DNA of 64,000 nucleotides from Bos javanicus (GCF_032452875.1 NC_083878.1:56426878-56490877), one strand, 5' to 3'; counted from the stretch's first letter, positions 1 to 10,416 are shown. Notes: generated by a model not told the origin, from the letters alone. A program made the numbers and translations.

Positions 1-512
1 TAGGTTAGCAGCAGCAAAAACAAAACCCTTTGAAAATTGGGTTAGCTTGGTATAGATTGCACTTCATGAACCTGATTGGTCTTATACTAATATCTTGCTT
101 CTTTTGCCATTTCTATTCAATATTCTGTTTCAGAATGCACTATTTGTCTAGATTATGAATCTAAAGTCTTTCAGAGAATCCAGGGTCTCCTTTTCAGTCT
201 ATGTACTGAGCCTGTATGTCAAATATTACATCTTCTTTAATGTAGCACAACTCTTCCTTTTCCGGGGACAGTGAGTTAGAAGAGTTCTCTTTCTAACTGT
301 ATTATATCAACACTACTCTAGTTGTCTCCATCAATGAAGAAATATTTCTTCTTCCTTTTGCATCAAATATTTAAAAGTACCATTTTTTTTCTTGTATTTT
401 TTCTGTAAGCTTCAGCTTCTTAATACTGCCCATGTTATTCTGTCAGCAGTGAGATACAGGTGAAAATGATGCTGTGCAGGATGACTCACATGTGTTGATA
501 TCAACACCTTCG
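1..512. other. No recognised feature
   Basis: AT-rich sequence with short homopolymer runs. I see no open frame with family resemblance, no SINE or LINE landmark and no RNA gene. Confidence 0.6.
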
Positions 513-580
513 TCTATAAAATGGGGACAGAAATACCAGCCCTAAGTCACAGTGTTTTTGTAAAGATCTAATAAGATAAT
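513..580 (+). repeat. Possible MIR fragment
   Basis: The stretch around 'ataaaatggggacag' followed by 'aagatctaataagataata' follows the order of the 3' half of the MIR consensus (Cys/Glu-style clinical phrase 'tgtaaaatgggg' then 'aaatgagataat'). It is short and diverged, so the call is tentative. Confidence 0.4.
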
Positions 581-800
581 AATTGTGATGGAGCAACATC
601 ATGTTAAGACTAATGATAAGTCAAATTACTGCTTCATCAGCATTTTTTATTATGCTTACCTATTTCAATTCTTCAACAGATATGTTCTTTCCAAGGTTTT
701 ACATTACCACTAATTACAAAAAGATAGCATTATGTGTTATATTGGATGCTTTATGTATCCAGAGGACTTCAGTGAATATAATCTTATTTGGTTCTCACTA

Positions 801-1700
801 ATATTGTCACCCTGCTTATTTAACTTATATGCAGAGTACATCATGAGAAACACTGGACGGGAAGAAACATAAGCTGGAATCAAGATTGCTGGGAGAAATA
901 TCAATCACCTCAGATACGCAGATGACACCACCCTTATGGCAGAAAGTGAAGAGGAACTAAAAAGCCTCTTGATGAACGTCAAAGTGGAGAGTGAAAAAGT
1001 TGGCTTAAAGCTCAACATTCAGAAAATGAAGATCATGGCATCAGGTCCCATCACTTCATGGGAAATAGATGGGGAAACAGTGGAAACAGTGTCAGACTTT
1101 ATTTTTCTGGGCTCCAAAATCACTGCAGATGGTGACTGCAGCCATGAAATTAAAAGACGCTTACTCCTTGGAAGGAAAGTTATGTCCAACCTAGATAGCG
1201 TATTCAGAAGCAGAGACATTACTTTGCCAACAAAGATTCGTCTAGTCAAGGCTATGGTTTTTCCCGTGGTCATGTATGGATGTGAGAGTTGGATTGTGAA
1301 GAAGACTGAGTGCCAAAGAATTGATGCTTTTGAACTGTGGTGTTGGAGAAGACTCTTGAGAATCCCTTGACTACAAGGAGATCCAACCAGTCCCTTCTGA
1401 AGGCGATCAACTCTGGGATTTCTTTGGAAGGAATGATGCTAAAGCTGAAACTCCAGTACTTTGGCCACCTCATGAGAAGAGTTGACTCATTGGAAAAGAC
1501 TCTGACACTGGGAGGGATTGGGGGCAGGAGAAGGGGACGACAGAGGATGAAATAGCTGAATGGCATCACCGACTCAATGGACATGGGTTTGGGTAGATTC
1601 CAGGAGTTGGTGATGGACAGGGAGGCTTGGCGTGCTGCAATTCATGGGATCGCAGAGTCGGACATGACTGAGCGACTGAACTGAACTAAACTGAACTGAA
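801..1700 (+). mobile_element. BovB LINE, 5'-truncated 3' end
   Basis: Starts inside the reverse transcriptase region and runs to the typical BovB terminus, ending in copies of 'ctgaactgaa'. The same segment occurs at 61600-62817 (+), 5958-6672 (-) and 30247-31150 (-), which confirms a dispersed family. Truncation at the 5' side is normal for LINE insertion. I could not define a convincing target-site duplication; only a short 'atat' similarity flanks it. Confidence 0.9.
880..1370 (+). pseudogene. BovB reverse transcriptase C-terminal fragment
   Basis: Around 914-925 the frame reads R-Y-A-D-D, the catalytic YxDD box of the RTE-clade reverse transcriptase. Codons 936-1370 give 144 residues of the region after it (WEIDGETVETVSDFIFLGSKI, thumb and C-terminal part). 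The frame closes at 1368-1370 because one G is missing from the 'cccttgga' context that other BovB copies keep, after which the rest of the C terminus is out of frame. A full BovB protein has an endonuclease and RT in one polypeptide of about a thousand residues, so this is a dead remnant with no function of its own. Confidence 0.85.
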
Positions 1701-2679
1701 TATCATGAATATTAGTTAAAACAGAAGTGCATTTCTTTATTGTGTAGGTAAGGAACACATGTTTCAAGAATTTGAAGACTGACCAAGTCTGCACACACAT
1801 CAAATTATGGAATAAAATTGAAATCTTTGTCCTGTCTCATGATCCTGCTCCCAGCCCCCTCACACACATTGTATCTTAATGCTTGCTTGCCCAAATGAAA
1901 ACTCTTGCTTGCCATATTTTGTCTTATTTGTCTTCTTTGCCTATTAGGGAATTGCCCAAATTGCCACAAAAGTTTACAATTAAGGTCAATGAGAAATCCA
2001 TCTGATTAAGCAGTTTAAAGTCTGTTGGGCTCAACAGACTGCTGAATGTGTTAATTCTCTCAGGTACATTTTCATTTTAAGAGGGAATTATTCAACAGTT
2101 TCAGTCAGAGTGCTAGCCAGGTGGTGGAGGGGTGATATTTTTCAGTAGAGAGTTTGTCCCAGAGTCCCACTGATCACTTCATCTGAGCAGCTGGCTGTTT
2201 TTGCAACTAGTAAAAACAAAGGCCATGGTAGTACCTTGGGATTCAAACCCATGTTGCACCACCACCTGTTGCTAGGGATTAAGTTGCCTGTGTCTCAGAA
2301 AAATTCCCGTCAGTCTTGCCACTGTAACCGTATGATCTGAGAATCTCCCATCTATTTCACATTTAATATTCTTTTCAGGCATAAATTTTGAATATATTTC
2401 AGCATTATAAAAAGCCAAGTTAGATTCATTCATATATTCATTTAGAAAGATTCCAGATTATATATGGTCTATTGTTTTAATGAAGGAAAATCAGGAGAAC
2501 TTTACATAAATTAATTTAGCTCCTTTGGAAGATATTAAACCTATCAGTGAATTCAGGCAACTGAACACTATGTCTGTTATGCTCACTGTGCATACTTTTT
2601 ATTTAATACTTATATCTATGAATACTTGGTAAGGAATCAGGTGAAACTGGCAAAGGTGATCAAGAGAGTAATAAAAATA
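1701..2679. other. No recognised feature
   Basis: Non-repetitive-looking sequence between a BovB end and a MIR. I see no supported gene or RNA. Confidence 0.55.
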
Positions 2680-2845
2680 ACTGATATTTACTGAGCCAGA
2701 GACTGTGCAAAGCACTTAACATGCATTATCTTATGTAATCCTCTCAGCAAAATGATGAGGCAAGTTCTATCATCATCCCAATTTTAGAGATGAGAAAGGC
2801 GAGGTTTATGGAGTCCAATTAACTTACTCAAGAGACCATAAACTC
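2680..2845 (-). repeat. MIR SINE relic
   Basis: Read on the minus strand it follows the MIR consensus: splice-like 'tctctaaaattggg' equivalent of the 'tctgtaaaatgggg' phrase, then the 'gaggattacataagataatgcat' equivalent, then the 'agtgctttgcac' and 'cagtaaat' terminus. On the plus strand the landmarks are 'actgagccagagactgtgcaaag', 'acatgcattatctta' and 'gatgagaaaggcgagg'. MIRs are tRNA-derived mammal-wide SINEs that have long been inactive. Confidence 0.8.
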
Positions 2846-3700
2846 AGATGTATCTGATTGACTGCAAGCGTATTTTCTCATGTATTATATGATATACTTT
2901 TCTGAGGAAAAAGAGCAAGAAAACTAATGGAGGAAAGTCTCAAGCCCATTTTAAAAAACAAGGAGACACTGCTTTCTTCATAGACTGCTGCTTCCATTTT
3001 GTGTAAAGAGTTGTCCACAATGCTTCCAACTTCAAAAAAACAGAAAACATACATTAGACTTTGTTATTCATTTGACCTGCCACATAGGACAAGTCTACAT
3101 GTCACTAGTACACTGAAATATTGGTTTCAATTTTGTAGTGTGAAATTAGAAATGAGAAATAATTTAGTTGTAAACATGTAGCAAGAAAAATGGCCAGACA
3201 ACCAAACCTCGGCATGGGACCTGGTGGTATTGTGATTTTTGTGGAAGCCTAAAATTTGCAGATGGAGGTGCAGGCCCTCACTTTTCCACACCGTTGCTTG
3301 TTCTGAACTTAGGGTCTCATGCTGGCTATTTTCCTAGCAGAATGCCAACTTCATTCCTCACTTTATTCTGTAACTCAAATAGCACTCATTTTTCAATCTC
3401 CAGTTTAAAGACTTCCCTGGCAGTTGACTGTTGCAATGACCATTCTTATCCAAATCTTGCAGCATTCTGAGTCAGAGTTAGTCACACAGGTCTTACATGT
3501 TACCATAGATGTTAAGAATGTAAGCTCTTTTAGGACAGGTGCACATTTTTCTCTTTCACCTTTTACGTATATCCTAACAATTCTACATATGAGAATAGAC
3601 ATTCAAATACATTTTTTCCAAGTTATTTATGAATGGCTCTGAATTTTAAAAATAAGCCCCATGACTCTCTCAAAAAAGAGCCAACTCTTAGGTCACTTAA
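2846..3700. other. No recognised feature
   Basis: No repeat landmark or gene that I can support. Short antiparallel open frames at 3405-3642 have no recognisable motif. Confidence 0.5.
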
Positions 3701-4690
3701 ATTCTAAGACACTGTTGCATATATATCAGAATTGCCAAAATTAAAAAGACTGATAATGTCAAGTGTTACTGAGGACACAGAGCACCTGAAACCCTCAAAT
3801 GTTGTTGAAGGGAATGAAAAATAGATAAAGTAGAGGAACTGCTTAATAAGAATTTTGGCAACCTTTTGTTGAACTAAATACATACCTCCTCTGTGATCTC
3901 ACTATTCTACAAGTAAGTTTTCACCCAAGAAACATAAAAATATATTTCCACAGTAAGACTTGCACCTGAATGTTCACAGCAAGATTATTCATATTAGCCC
4001 CAAACTGGGAACAGCCCAGTTGTCCAACAAATGTAGTGGATAAACAAACCATAGTATATTTGTAGATTATAATGTTATCCAGCAATAAAAGAGAGAAAAA
4101 AGTTATTGATATACACAACAGACTTCCCAGGTGGCTCAGTGGTAAAGAACTTGCCTGCCAGTGCAGGAAATATAAGAGATGCGGGTTTTCATCCCTGGGT
4201 CAGGAAGAACCCGTGGAGGAGGGCATGGCACCCCACTCCAGTATTCCTGCCTGGAGAATCCAATGGACAGAGGAGCCTGGCAGGCTACAGTCTAAAGCGC
4301 TGCAAAGAGTCAGACACAACTGAAGTGACTTAGCATGCACGTTGACAACAAAATGGATGAATCTCAAAAATACGATAAATAAAAAGAGTATTATACATAA
4401 AAAGCTTAATATATGACTCCATTTATATGAAATCTTAAAAATAAGCCATCTTAGTTTATAGTGAATAAATATAACAATGGTTGCTTCTGTGAGGTGGGGG
4501 TGAAGATTTACTGGGAAAGCATTTGAGAAATCCTCCTGGGAAAATGGTAATGTTCTGCATCATGACAAAAATTTAGGTTGCACAGGTGACTGTGGTTGTC
4601 TGAACTCACTGAATAATACCCCAAAATGTACGAATTTCATTGCATACAATTTAATTTTATATGTGCTTTATGTAAAAACCATAAACAAAT
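3701..4690 (+). mobile_element. Old L1 3' end, split by a SINE
   Basis: Follows the mammalian L1 ORF2 C-terminal and 3' UTR order: 'actgataatgtcaagtg', the codons for a trace of 'ILACTGMFTARLFILAP', 'tggataaacaaaccatagt', then after the SINE 'aaaatggatgaatctcaaa' and the 3' UTR. Many substitutions and stops mark it as an ancient L1M-type copy. It is interrupted at 4121-4344. Confidence 0.75.
4121..4344 (+). mobile_element. Bov-tA SINE
   Basis: Starts 'gacttcccaggtggctcag' (tRNA-like head) and shows the box B-like 'gggttttcatccc', then the Bov body 'cactccagtattcctgcctgg' and 'gagtcagacacaactgaag'. It is flanked by 'acaaca' at 4115 and 4345 inside the old L1, whose sequence resumes directly after it. 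Confidence 0.9.
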
Positions 4691-4879
4691 TTTGAACTCT
4701 AGTTGAAGAGATTCATAGTGACTGATGTCTCCAATCTATATTGAAATAAGATAGATTAAACAATAAGATGAATTGATATTTATTAGGTTGGTGTAAATGT
4801 AATTGTGGTTTTGAACTGTGAATTTTAAATCATTATAAGCAGGCTCAACACATCTTTATTAATCAAAATAAGAACCATT

Positions 4880-5863
4880 ACAATTAACACAGTTTTGCTA
4901 ATGAGAAATGTTTATTCCTGTCATGTAAAAATCCATGCTTCAAAGAACTCTTGGAAAGCATTTTCTGCTTCCTGCTCATTGTGGAAGCATTTTCCCTGCA
5001 AAAAATTGTGAAGAGGCTTGAAGAAGAGGTAGTCGGTTGTTTAGAGGTTAGGTGAATATGGCAGATGAGGCAAAATTTCATTGGCCTTCATTTAACTTCT
5101 GAGGCATTGGTTGTGTGATGTGCAGTTGGGCATTGTCATGGAGAAGAATTGAGCCCTTTCTGTTGACTAATGCTGGCTGCAGGCGTTGCGGCTTTCAGTG
5201 CATCTCATTGATTTGTTCAGCATACTTCTCAAATGTAATAGTTTCGCTGGAATTCAGTAAGCTGTTGTGGATCAGATGGGCAGCAGACCACCATACAGTG
5301 ACCATGACTTTTTTGGGTGCAAGTTTGACTTTGGGAAAGTGCTTTGGAGCTTCTTCTCAGTCCAACCACTGAGCTGGTCATTGCTGGTTGTTGTATAAAA
5401 TCCACTTTTTGTCACATGTCACAATCTGATAGAGAAATGGTTCATTGTTTTGTAGAATAAGAGAAAAAGACATTTCAGAACAATTTTTTTTGATTTTCGG
5501 TCAGTTCATGAGGTACCCACTTATTGAGCTTTTTCACCTTTCAATTTGCTTCAAAAGCCGAGTGACTGTAGAATTGTTGACACTGAGCTCTTTGACAACT
5601 TCTCATGTAGTTGTAAGAGAATTAGTTTCAATGACTGCTCTCAACTGTTTGTTGTCACCTGCTGATGGCTGGCCACTACTCTCCTCATCTTCAAGGCTCT
5701 CATCTCCTTTGCAAAACTTCTTGAACCATGACTGCACTGCTGATCCATTAAGCAATTCCTGGGCAAGTGCATTGTTGATGTTGTGAGTTATATCTGTTGA
5801 TTTATGACCCATTGTGAACTCAAATAGGAAAATCACTTGAATTTCCTTTCTGTCTAACATCAT
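4880..5863 (-). pseudogene. Mariner transposase pseudogene
   Basis: On the minus strand the frame opens at 5863 with MMLDRKEIQVIFLFEFTMG and runs 86 residues, matching the N-terminal helix-turn-helix DNA-binding region of Hsmar1-type transposases (WFKKFCKGDESLEDEE at about residues 45-60). The remaining domain continues toward 4880 in shifted frames, including an HPPYSP-like box near 5100 and the C-terminal 'NCVNCNGSYF' at about 4880. An in-frame stop and frameshifts separate these parts, so no active DDD transposase can be made. The family is shared with the transposase half of primate SETMAR. Confidence 0.85.
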
Positions 5864-5957
5864 TTCCCTAGTCTAGAAAAATATAAAATAAATAGCAAGT
5901 AATAAGTCATTAGCAAAAATGCATAAAGTGAGAAATGCACATTAAAATGCTGCATAA

Positions 5958-7688
5958 CATCAGATCAGATCAGATCAGTTGATCAGTCATGTCTGACTCT
6001 TTGCGACCCCATGAATCGTGGCATGCCAGGCCTCCCTGTCCGTGACCAACTCCGGGAGTTCACTCCGACTCACGTCCATCGAGTCAGTGATGCCATCCAG
6101 CCATCTCATCCTCTGTCGTCCCCTTCTCTTGCCCCCAATCCCTCCCAGCATCAGAGTCTTTTCCAATGAGTCAACTCTTCACATGAGGTGGCCAAAGTAC
6201 TAGAGTTTCAGCTTTAGCATCATTCCTTCCAAAGAAATCCCAGGGCTGATCTCCTTCAGAAGGGACTGGTTGGATCTCCTTGCAGTCCAAGGGACTCTCA
6301 AGAGTCTTCTCCAACACCACAGTTCAAAAGCACCAATTCTAGGGCGCTCAGCCTTCTTCACAGTCAAACTCTCACATCCATACATGACCACAGGAAAAAC
6401 TATAGCATTGACTAGATGAACCTTTGTTGGCAAAGTAATGTCTCTGCTTTTGAATATGCTATCTAGCTTGGTCATAACTTTCCTTCCAAGGGGTAAGCGT
6501 CTTTTAATTTCATGGCTGCAGTCACCATCTGTAGTGATTTTGGAGCCCAGAAAAATAAAGTCTGACACTGTTTCCACTGTTTCCCCATCTATTCCCATGA
6601 AGTGGTGGGACTGGATGCCATGATCTTCGTTTTCTGAATGTTGAGCTTTAAGCCAACTTTTTCACTCTCATACTGAAAGAGAAACTCCCCAGGTCAGTAG
6701 GTTCCCAATATGCTACTGGAGATCAGTGGAGAAATAACTCCAGAAAGAATGAAGGGATAGAGCCAGAGCAAAAACAATACCCAGCTGTGGATGTGACTGG
6801 TGATAGAAGCAAGGTCCAGTGCTGTAAAGAGCAATATTGCATAGGAACCTGGAATGTCAGGTCCATGAATCAAGGCAAATGGGAAGTGGTCAAACAAGAG
6901 ATGGCAAGAGGGAATGTCGACATTCTAGGAATCAGTGAACTCAAATGGACTGGAATGGGTGAATTTAACTCAGATGACCATTATATCTACTACTGCAGGC
7001 AGGAATCCCTCAGAAGAAATGGAGTGACCATCGTGGTCAACAAAAGAGTCTGAAATGCAGTACTTGGATGCAATCTCAAAAACGACAGAATGATCTCTGT
7101 TCATTTCCAAGGCAAACCATTCAATATCACAGTAATCCAAGTCTATGCCCCAACCAGTAATGCTGAAGAAGCTGAAGTTGAACGTTTCTATGAAGACCTA
7201 CAAGACCTTTTAGAACTAACACCCAAAAAGGATGTCCTTTTCATTATAGGGGACTAGAATGCAAAAAGTAGGAAGTCAAGAAACACCTGGAGTAACAGGC
7301 AAATTTGGCCTTGGAATATGGAATGAAGCAGGGCAAAGACTAATAGAGTTTTGCCAAGAAAATGCACTGGTTATAACAAACACCCTCTTCCAACAACACA
7401 AGAGAAGACTCTATACATGGACATCACCAGATGGTCAACACCGAAATCAGATTGATTATATTCTTTGCAGCCAAAGATGGAGAAGCTCTATACAGTCATC
7501 AAAAACAAGACCAGGAGCTGACTGTGGCTCAGACCATGAACTCCTTATTGCCAACTTCAGACTGAACTTGAAGAAAGTATGGAAAACCACTAGACCATTC
7601 AGGTATGACCTAAATCAAATCCCTTATGATTATACAGTGGAAGTGAGAAATAGATTTGAGAGCCTAGATCTGATAGATAGAGTGCCTG
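5958..7688 (-). mobile_element. BovB LINE with inverted 5' segment
   Basis: The left part (5958-6672) is the BovB 3' end on the minus strand, beginning with its 'atcagatcag' tail. At about 6673 it switches directly to BovB 5' sequence on the plus strand ('aactccccaggtcagtagg'), which continues to 7688. The missing middle, roughly one third of the element, includes the RT fingers. This head-to-head layout is what twin priming produces. The mariner resumes on both sides. I found no clear target duplication. Confidence 0.85.
6200..6598 (-). pseudogene. BovB RT C-terminal fragment
   Basis: A 132-codon frame with the same C-terminal motif set as other BovB copies (DGETVETVSDFIFLGSKIT, CGWR-like 'ELWCWRRLLRVPW'). 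It lacks the YADD box, which falls outside the retained segment, so it cannot be functional. It lies in the 3' half of the 5'-inverted BovB. Confidence 0.8.
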
Positions 7689-7705
7689 TACTCAGAGTTA
7701 TTTAA
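6787..7705 (+). pseudogene. BovB endonuclease-domain fragment (inverted)
   Basis: Encodes the apurinic-like endonuclease start of the BovB protein: 'IGTWNVRSMNQGKW' and 'ILGISELKWTGMGEF' hold the Asn and Glu of the EEP fold, and 'NQIDYILCSQRW' and 'GSDHELLIA' hold the Asp and SDH boxes. The frame is cut by TGA at about 7051-7053 (a CGA codon elsewhere) and by TAG at 7256-7258 within the GDWN-like box. The fragment ends near residue 250 at the twin-priming boundary with mariner. Confidence 0.85.
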
Positions 7706-7780
7706 GAATTTTATATTCCAATATCAAATGGCAAAGTTCAACAGTGCAAAACTGTAATTTTGTAGCAACTAATAATAGAG

Positions 7781-7977
7781 GCTTCCCTGTGGCTCAGCTG
7801 GTAAAGAATCCACCTGCAATGTGGGTGACCTGGGTTTTATCCCTCAGTTGGGAAGATCCCCTGGAGAAGGGAAAGGCTAACCCACTCCAGTATTCTGGCC
7901 TGGAGAATTCCATGGACTGTATAGTCCATGAGGTCGCAAAGAGACTGACACGACTGAGCGACTTTCACTTCACTTCA
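7781..7977 (+). mobile_element. Bov-tA SINE
   Basis: tRNA-like head 'gcttccctgtggctcag', box B-like region 'tgggttttatccc', body 'cactccagtattctggcctgg' and a tail of 'cacttcactt'. It is flanked by a 13-bp duplication 'actaataatagag' at 7768-7780 and 7978-7990. The insertion sits at the very edge of the mariner. Confidence 0.95.
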
Positions 7978-7990
7978 CTAATAATAGAGG

Positions 7991-8323
7991 AAGGGCTTCC
8001 CAGGGGGCACTGCTGCTGCTGCCGCTGCTGTTGCTAAGTTGCTTCAGCCCACCAGGCTCCACCGTCCCTGGGATTCTCCAGGTAAGAACACTAGAGTGGG
8101 TTGCCATTTCCTTCTCCTAGTGGTAAAAAACCTGCCTGCCAATGTAGGAGAGGTAAGAGATGCGGGTTTGATCACTGGGTTGGGAAGATCCCCTGGAAAA
8201 TGGCATGGCAACTCACTCCAATATTCTTGCCTGGAGAGTTCCATGGACACAGGAGCCTGGCAGGCTATGGTCCACAGGGTCGCAAAGAATCGGACAAGAC
8301 TGAATCGACTTAGCACATGTGCA
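7991..8323 (+). mobile_element. Bov-tA SINE interrupted by half a BOV-A2
   Basis: Head 'gggcttcccagggggcac' is separated from its continuation 'tagtggtaaaaaacctgcc' by the insert at 8011-8117. The rest is a normal Bov-tA ending 'cgacttagcaca'. A third copy of 'aataatagagg' follows at 8323-8333, so this SINE entered the same site as its left neighbour. Confidence 0.9.
8011..8117 (-). mobile_element. BOV-A2 half unit inside Bov-tA
   Basis: Reads 'tgctgctgct', then 'ctaagttgcttcag' and the 'gattctccag' to 'tccttctcc' stretch, i.e. one monomer of BOV-A2 in antisense with part of its first half missing. It splits the tRNA-like head of the surrounding Bov-tA. Confidence 0.85.
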
Positions 8324-8414
8324 ATAATAGAGGAATGCATTGATGAAACCAGGATAGTAAAATACTAATTGTAGAGTCTAGGTGATAGGCATTAGGGTGT
8401 TCATGGTAAAATTC

Positions 8415-8640
8415 TCTCAGTTTTGGCTCAGACCGTAAAGCGTCTGCCTGCAATGCAGGAGACCCAGGTTTGTTTCCTGGGTTGAAAAGATCCCCTAGAG
8501 AAGAAAATGGCAATCCACTCCAGCACTCTTGCCTAGAAAATCCCATGGACGGAGGAGCCTGATAGGCTACAGTCAATGGGGTCACAAAGAGTCGGACACG
8601 ACTGAGCGACTTCACTTTCATTTTCACTTTCACTTTCAGC
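8415..8640 (+). mobile_element. Bov-tA SINE
   Basis: Head 'ggctcagaccgtaaagcg', 'gcctgcaatgcaggagacc', box B 'aggtttgtttcc', body and terminal repeats of 'cactttcact'. Flanking duplication not obvious. Confidence 0.9.
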
Positions 8641-8850
8641 TTAATTTAAAATGCTTATGATTAACCATTAGAAACAAAGTCAATAAACACACAGACAAAA
8701 ATCTCGGCTACTCATTTGTTTGGTGGAATTAGCAGATAAATTTTGATCTTAATGAGAAATTAATCATTAAAAAGATTAAGACTGACAATCAATAGCTGTT
8801 TATGATATAGATATATCAGATATATGAATATAGTATATATGCATACATAG

Positions 8851-8999
8851 GCTCCTCTGTTCATGGATTCTCTAGGCAAGAAAGAATTAGAGAGTTCTTT
8901 TCTACTCCCTTCTCCAACGCATTTTCACGACCCAGGGATCACACCCAGGGCTTCCACATTGCAGGCATATCCTTTACCATCTGAGCCACCAGGGAACCC
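8851..8999 (-). mobile_element. Truncated Bov-tA SINE
   Basis: Antisense Bov-tA lacking its 3' portion, ending with 'gagccaccagggaacc' (head on the minus strand). The 9-bp duplication 'catacatag' at 8842-8850 and 9000-9008 shows it integrated in this shortened form. Confidence 0.9.
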
Positions 9000-9008
9000 C
9001 ATACATAG

Positions 9009-10073
9009 AAAATTGATAGAGACAAAATATCACTGAAGACCTTGGCAAACCCCTCAGATAAGACAGATATATCCGAAAGAAACTTATCCCGCACTATTCT
9101 TGAGTTTCAAGCTCTGTCATCCCATGTCTTCACTTCAGATAATGTGATTTATGGATTGAATTGGAATCATTCAGAACACAATTAAGCCTGTAGATTTCAC
9201 AACTTAATCTGTTTCTCTCTCAGAAGTTGGGTTCAGAAATCTGTTCCCCTAGCAATTCTCATGTCTTGAGTGCTTAGATTACCTCTCATGGTAAATAAAG
9301 AGGTAAAGTTTCTTATGCTTACGCATTAGGAATTTTGAATTTTGGTTGATAAGCAGTGCCACCAACTGTCAGCTTAGCTCATCTACCAGTCAACAATATT
9401 GCATTCATATCTCAGGATGTGAGAAACTGGGTACGGGAATAAAAAAGGAGAGAAATGATTGGTGAATACAGAGAAAATTAGCAGACAGAGCTCTATCCTT
9501 AGAGTGCTTTCTGACCAATGGATGTACTGAATAGCATGGGCTTATGGGAAGCAATTGACTCATGAGAGAGATGAAATTCCAACACTTATTAACTAGCTCA
9601 TGTACGTGGGAAGACATAGTGTCCAGTCTGCTAAATCTCCATTTTAAGAAAGGAGATTTCACAATATACCCTTAAAAAGTTCACAAACTGTTAAGGGGAA
9701 AAAGAGTGAGAGACAGAGAAAGACAGGGAGAGATCATGAGAAAAGGAGGGAGAGAGAGGAGAAAGAAAATGGCAAGGAAGAGAGGGAGGGTGAAAGAGAC
9801 CTCTGAATTTGGTGTACAGGCTCCAAAACTGAACACCAATACATTATTCTATCTAGTATTTCCCATCTACATTGCTCTATCTAGAAGGTTAGTTTTTCAA
9901 GTCCCCAACCTGTTGCGTTAATAGAAAATCTAGCATCTACTGAGAGTTGGATGTCACACTGCCTCTGCTCTTCACTGCCATATGGTGTCACTGTTGACAC
10001 GGATCCTGCTCCGCACAGCAGAACGTGAGTGCCGGGAGCAGAGACCTGTCTGGACCAGATTCCTACATTAAGC
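9009..10073. other. No recognised gene; purine-rich tract inside
   Basis: Apart from the purine tract at 9698-9802 I see no repeat landmark or gene in this interval. Confidence 0.55.
9698..9802. repeat. Purine-rich (GA) low-complexity tract
   Basis: Nearly all A and G over about 100 bases with irregular 'gagaga' and 'ggga' motifs. The 71-residue Arg/Lys/Glu-rich open frame across it is a composition artefact. Confidence 0.8.
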
Positions 10074-10335
10074 CTGTGTGCGTGCTAAGTTGCTTTACTC
10101 TTGTTGGACTCTGCGACCCTATGGGCTGTAGTCCACCAGGCTCGTCTCTCCATAGGATTCTCCAGGCAAGAATACTGGAGTGGGTTGCCATGCCCTCCTC
10201 CAGGACATCTTTCTGATCCAGGGATCAAATCTGTGTCTCAAAAAAAAAAAAAACAAAAACAAAAACCAAAAAATACCCTGTGTCTCTTATGTCTTCTGCA
10301 TTGGCAAGAGGGTTATTTACCACTAGGGCCACTTC
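10074..10335 (-). mobile_element. Bov-tA SINE (antisense) with internal poly(A) insert
   Basis: Antisense body 'gttggactctgcgaccc', 'ctccaggcaagaatactgg', and head remnant 'ttggcaagagggttatttaccactag'. The tRNA-like part is interrupted by the A-rich insert at 10240-10277. Confidence 0.9.
10240..10277 (+). mobile_element. Poly(A)-only retroinsertion
   Basis: Thirty-eight bases of A with a few C (13 A, then 'caaaaacaaaaacc'), flanked by a perfect 9-bp direct repeat 'ctgtgtctc' at 10231-10239 and 10278-10286. The repeat is a single copy in other Bov-tA elements, so it looks like a target-site duplication. This is most simply an L1-mediated insertion in which only the poly(A) tail was copied. 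Confidence 0.75.
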
Positions 10336-10416
10336 AGCTGTGATTATTTGTAAGAGGATTAACTAATCAGATCAGTTAAGAGTCACAAACTGGCTGCCCA
10401 TGGACCAAATCTGACC

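Larger units (their letters stand above)
4783..7772 (-). mobile_element. Hsmar1-like mariner DNA transposon with nested BovB
   Basis: The left terminal inverted repeat begins at 4783 ('ttaggttggtgtaaatg') and a decayed inverted copy ('gcaaaactgtaattttgtag') ends at 7772. TA dinucleotides at 4781-4782 and 7773-7774 are the expected mariner target duplication. Removing the BovB (5958-7688) leaves about 1.26 kb, matching the 1.29 kb usual for Hsmar1-type elements. Mariners move by cut-and-paste with a DDD transposase; this copy is defective. Confidence 0.85.

Noticed and set aside
936..1370. 144-residue frame as an intact gene
   Set aside because: It is the C-terminal part of the BovB reverse transcriptase, cut at both ends.
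4121..4344. tRNA gene calls at box A/B-like sequences
   Set aside because: The tRNA-like heads belong to Bov-tA SINEs; no cloverleaf with intact acceptor and anticodon arms was found.
8415..8640. CRISPR-like array of regularly repeated segments
   Set aside because: The repeats are dispersed SINEs in both orientations with irregular spacing and target duplications.
9706..9921. Arg/Glu/Lys-rich 71-residue open frame
   Set aside because: It is produced by the purine-rich low-complexity tract and has no family resemblance.
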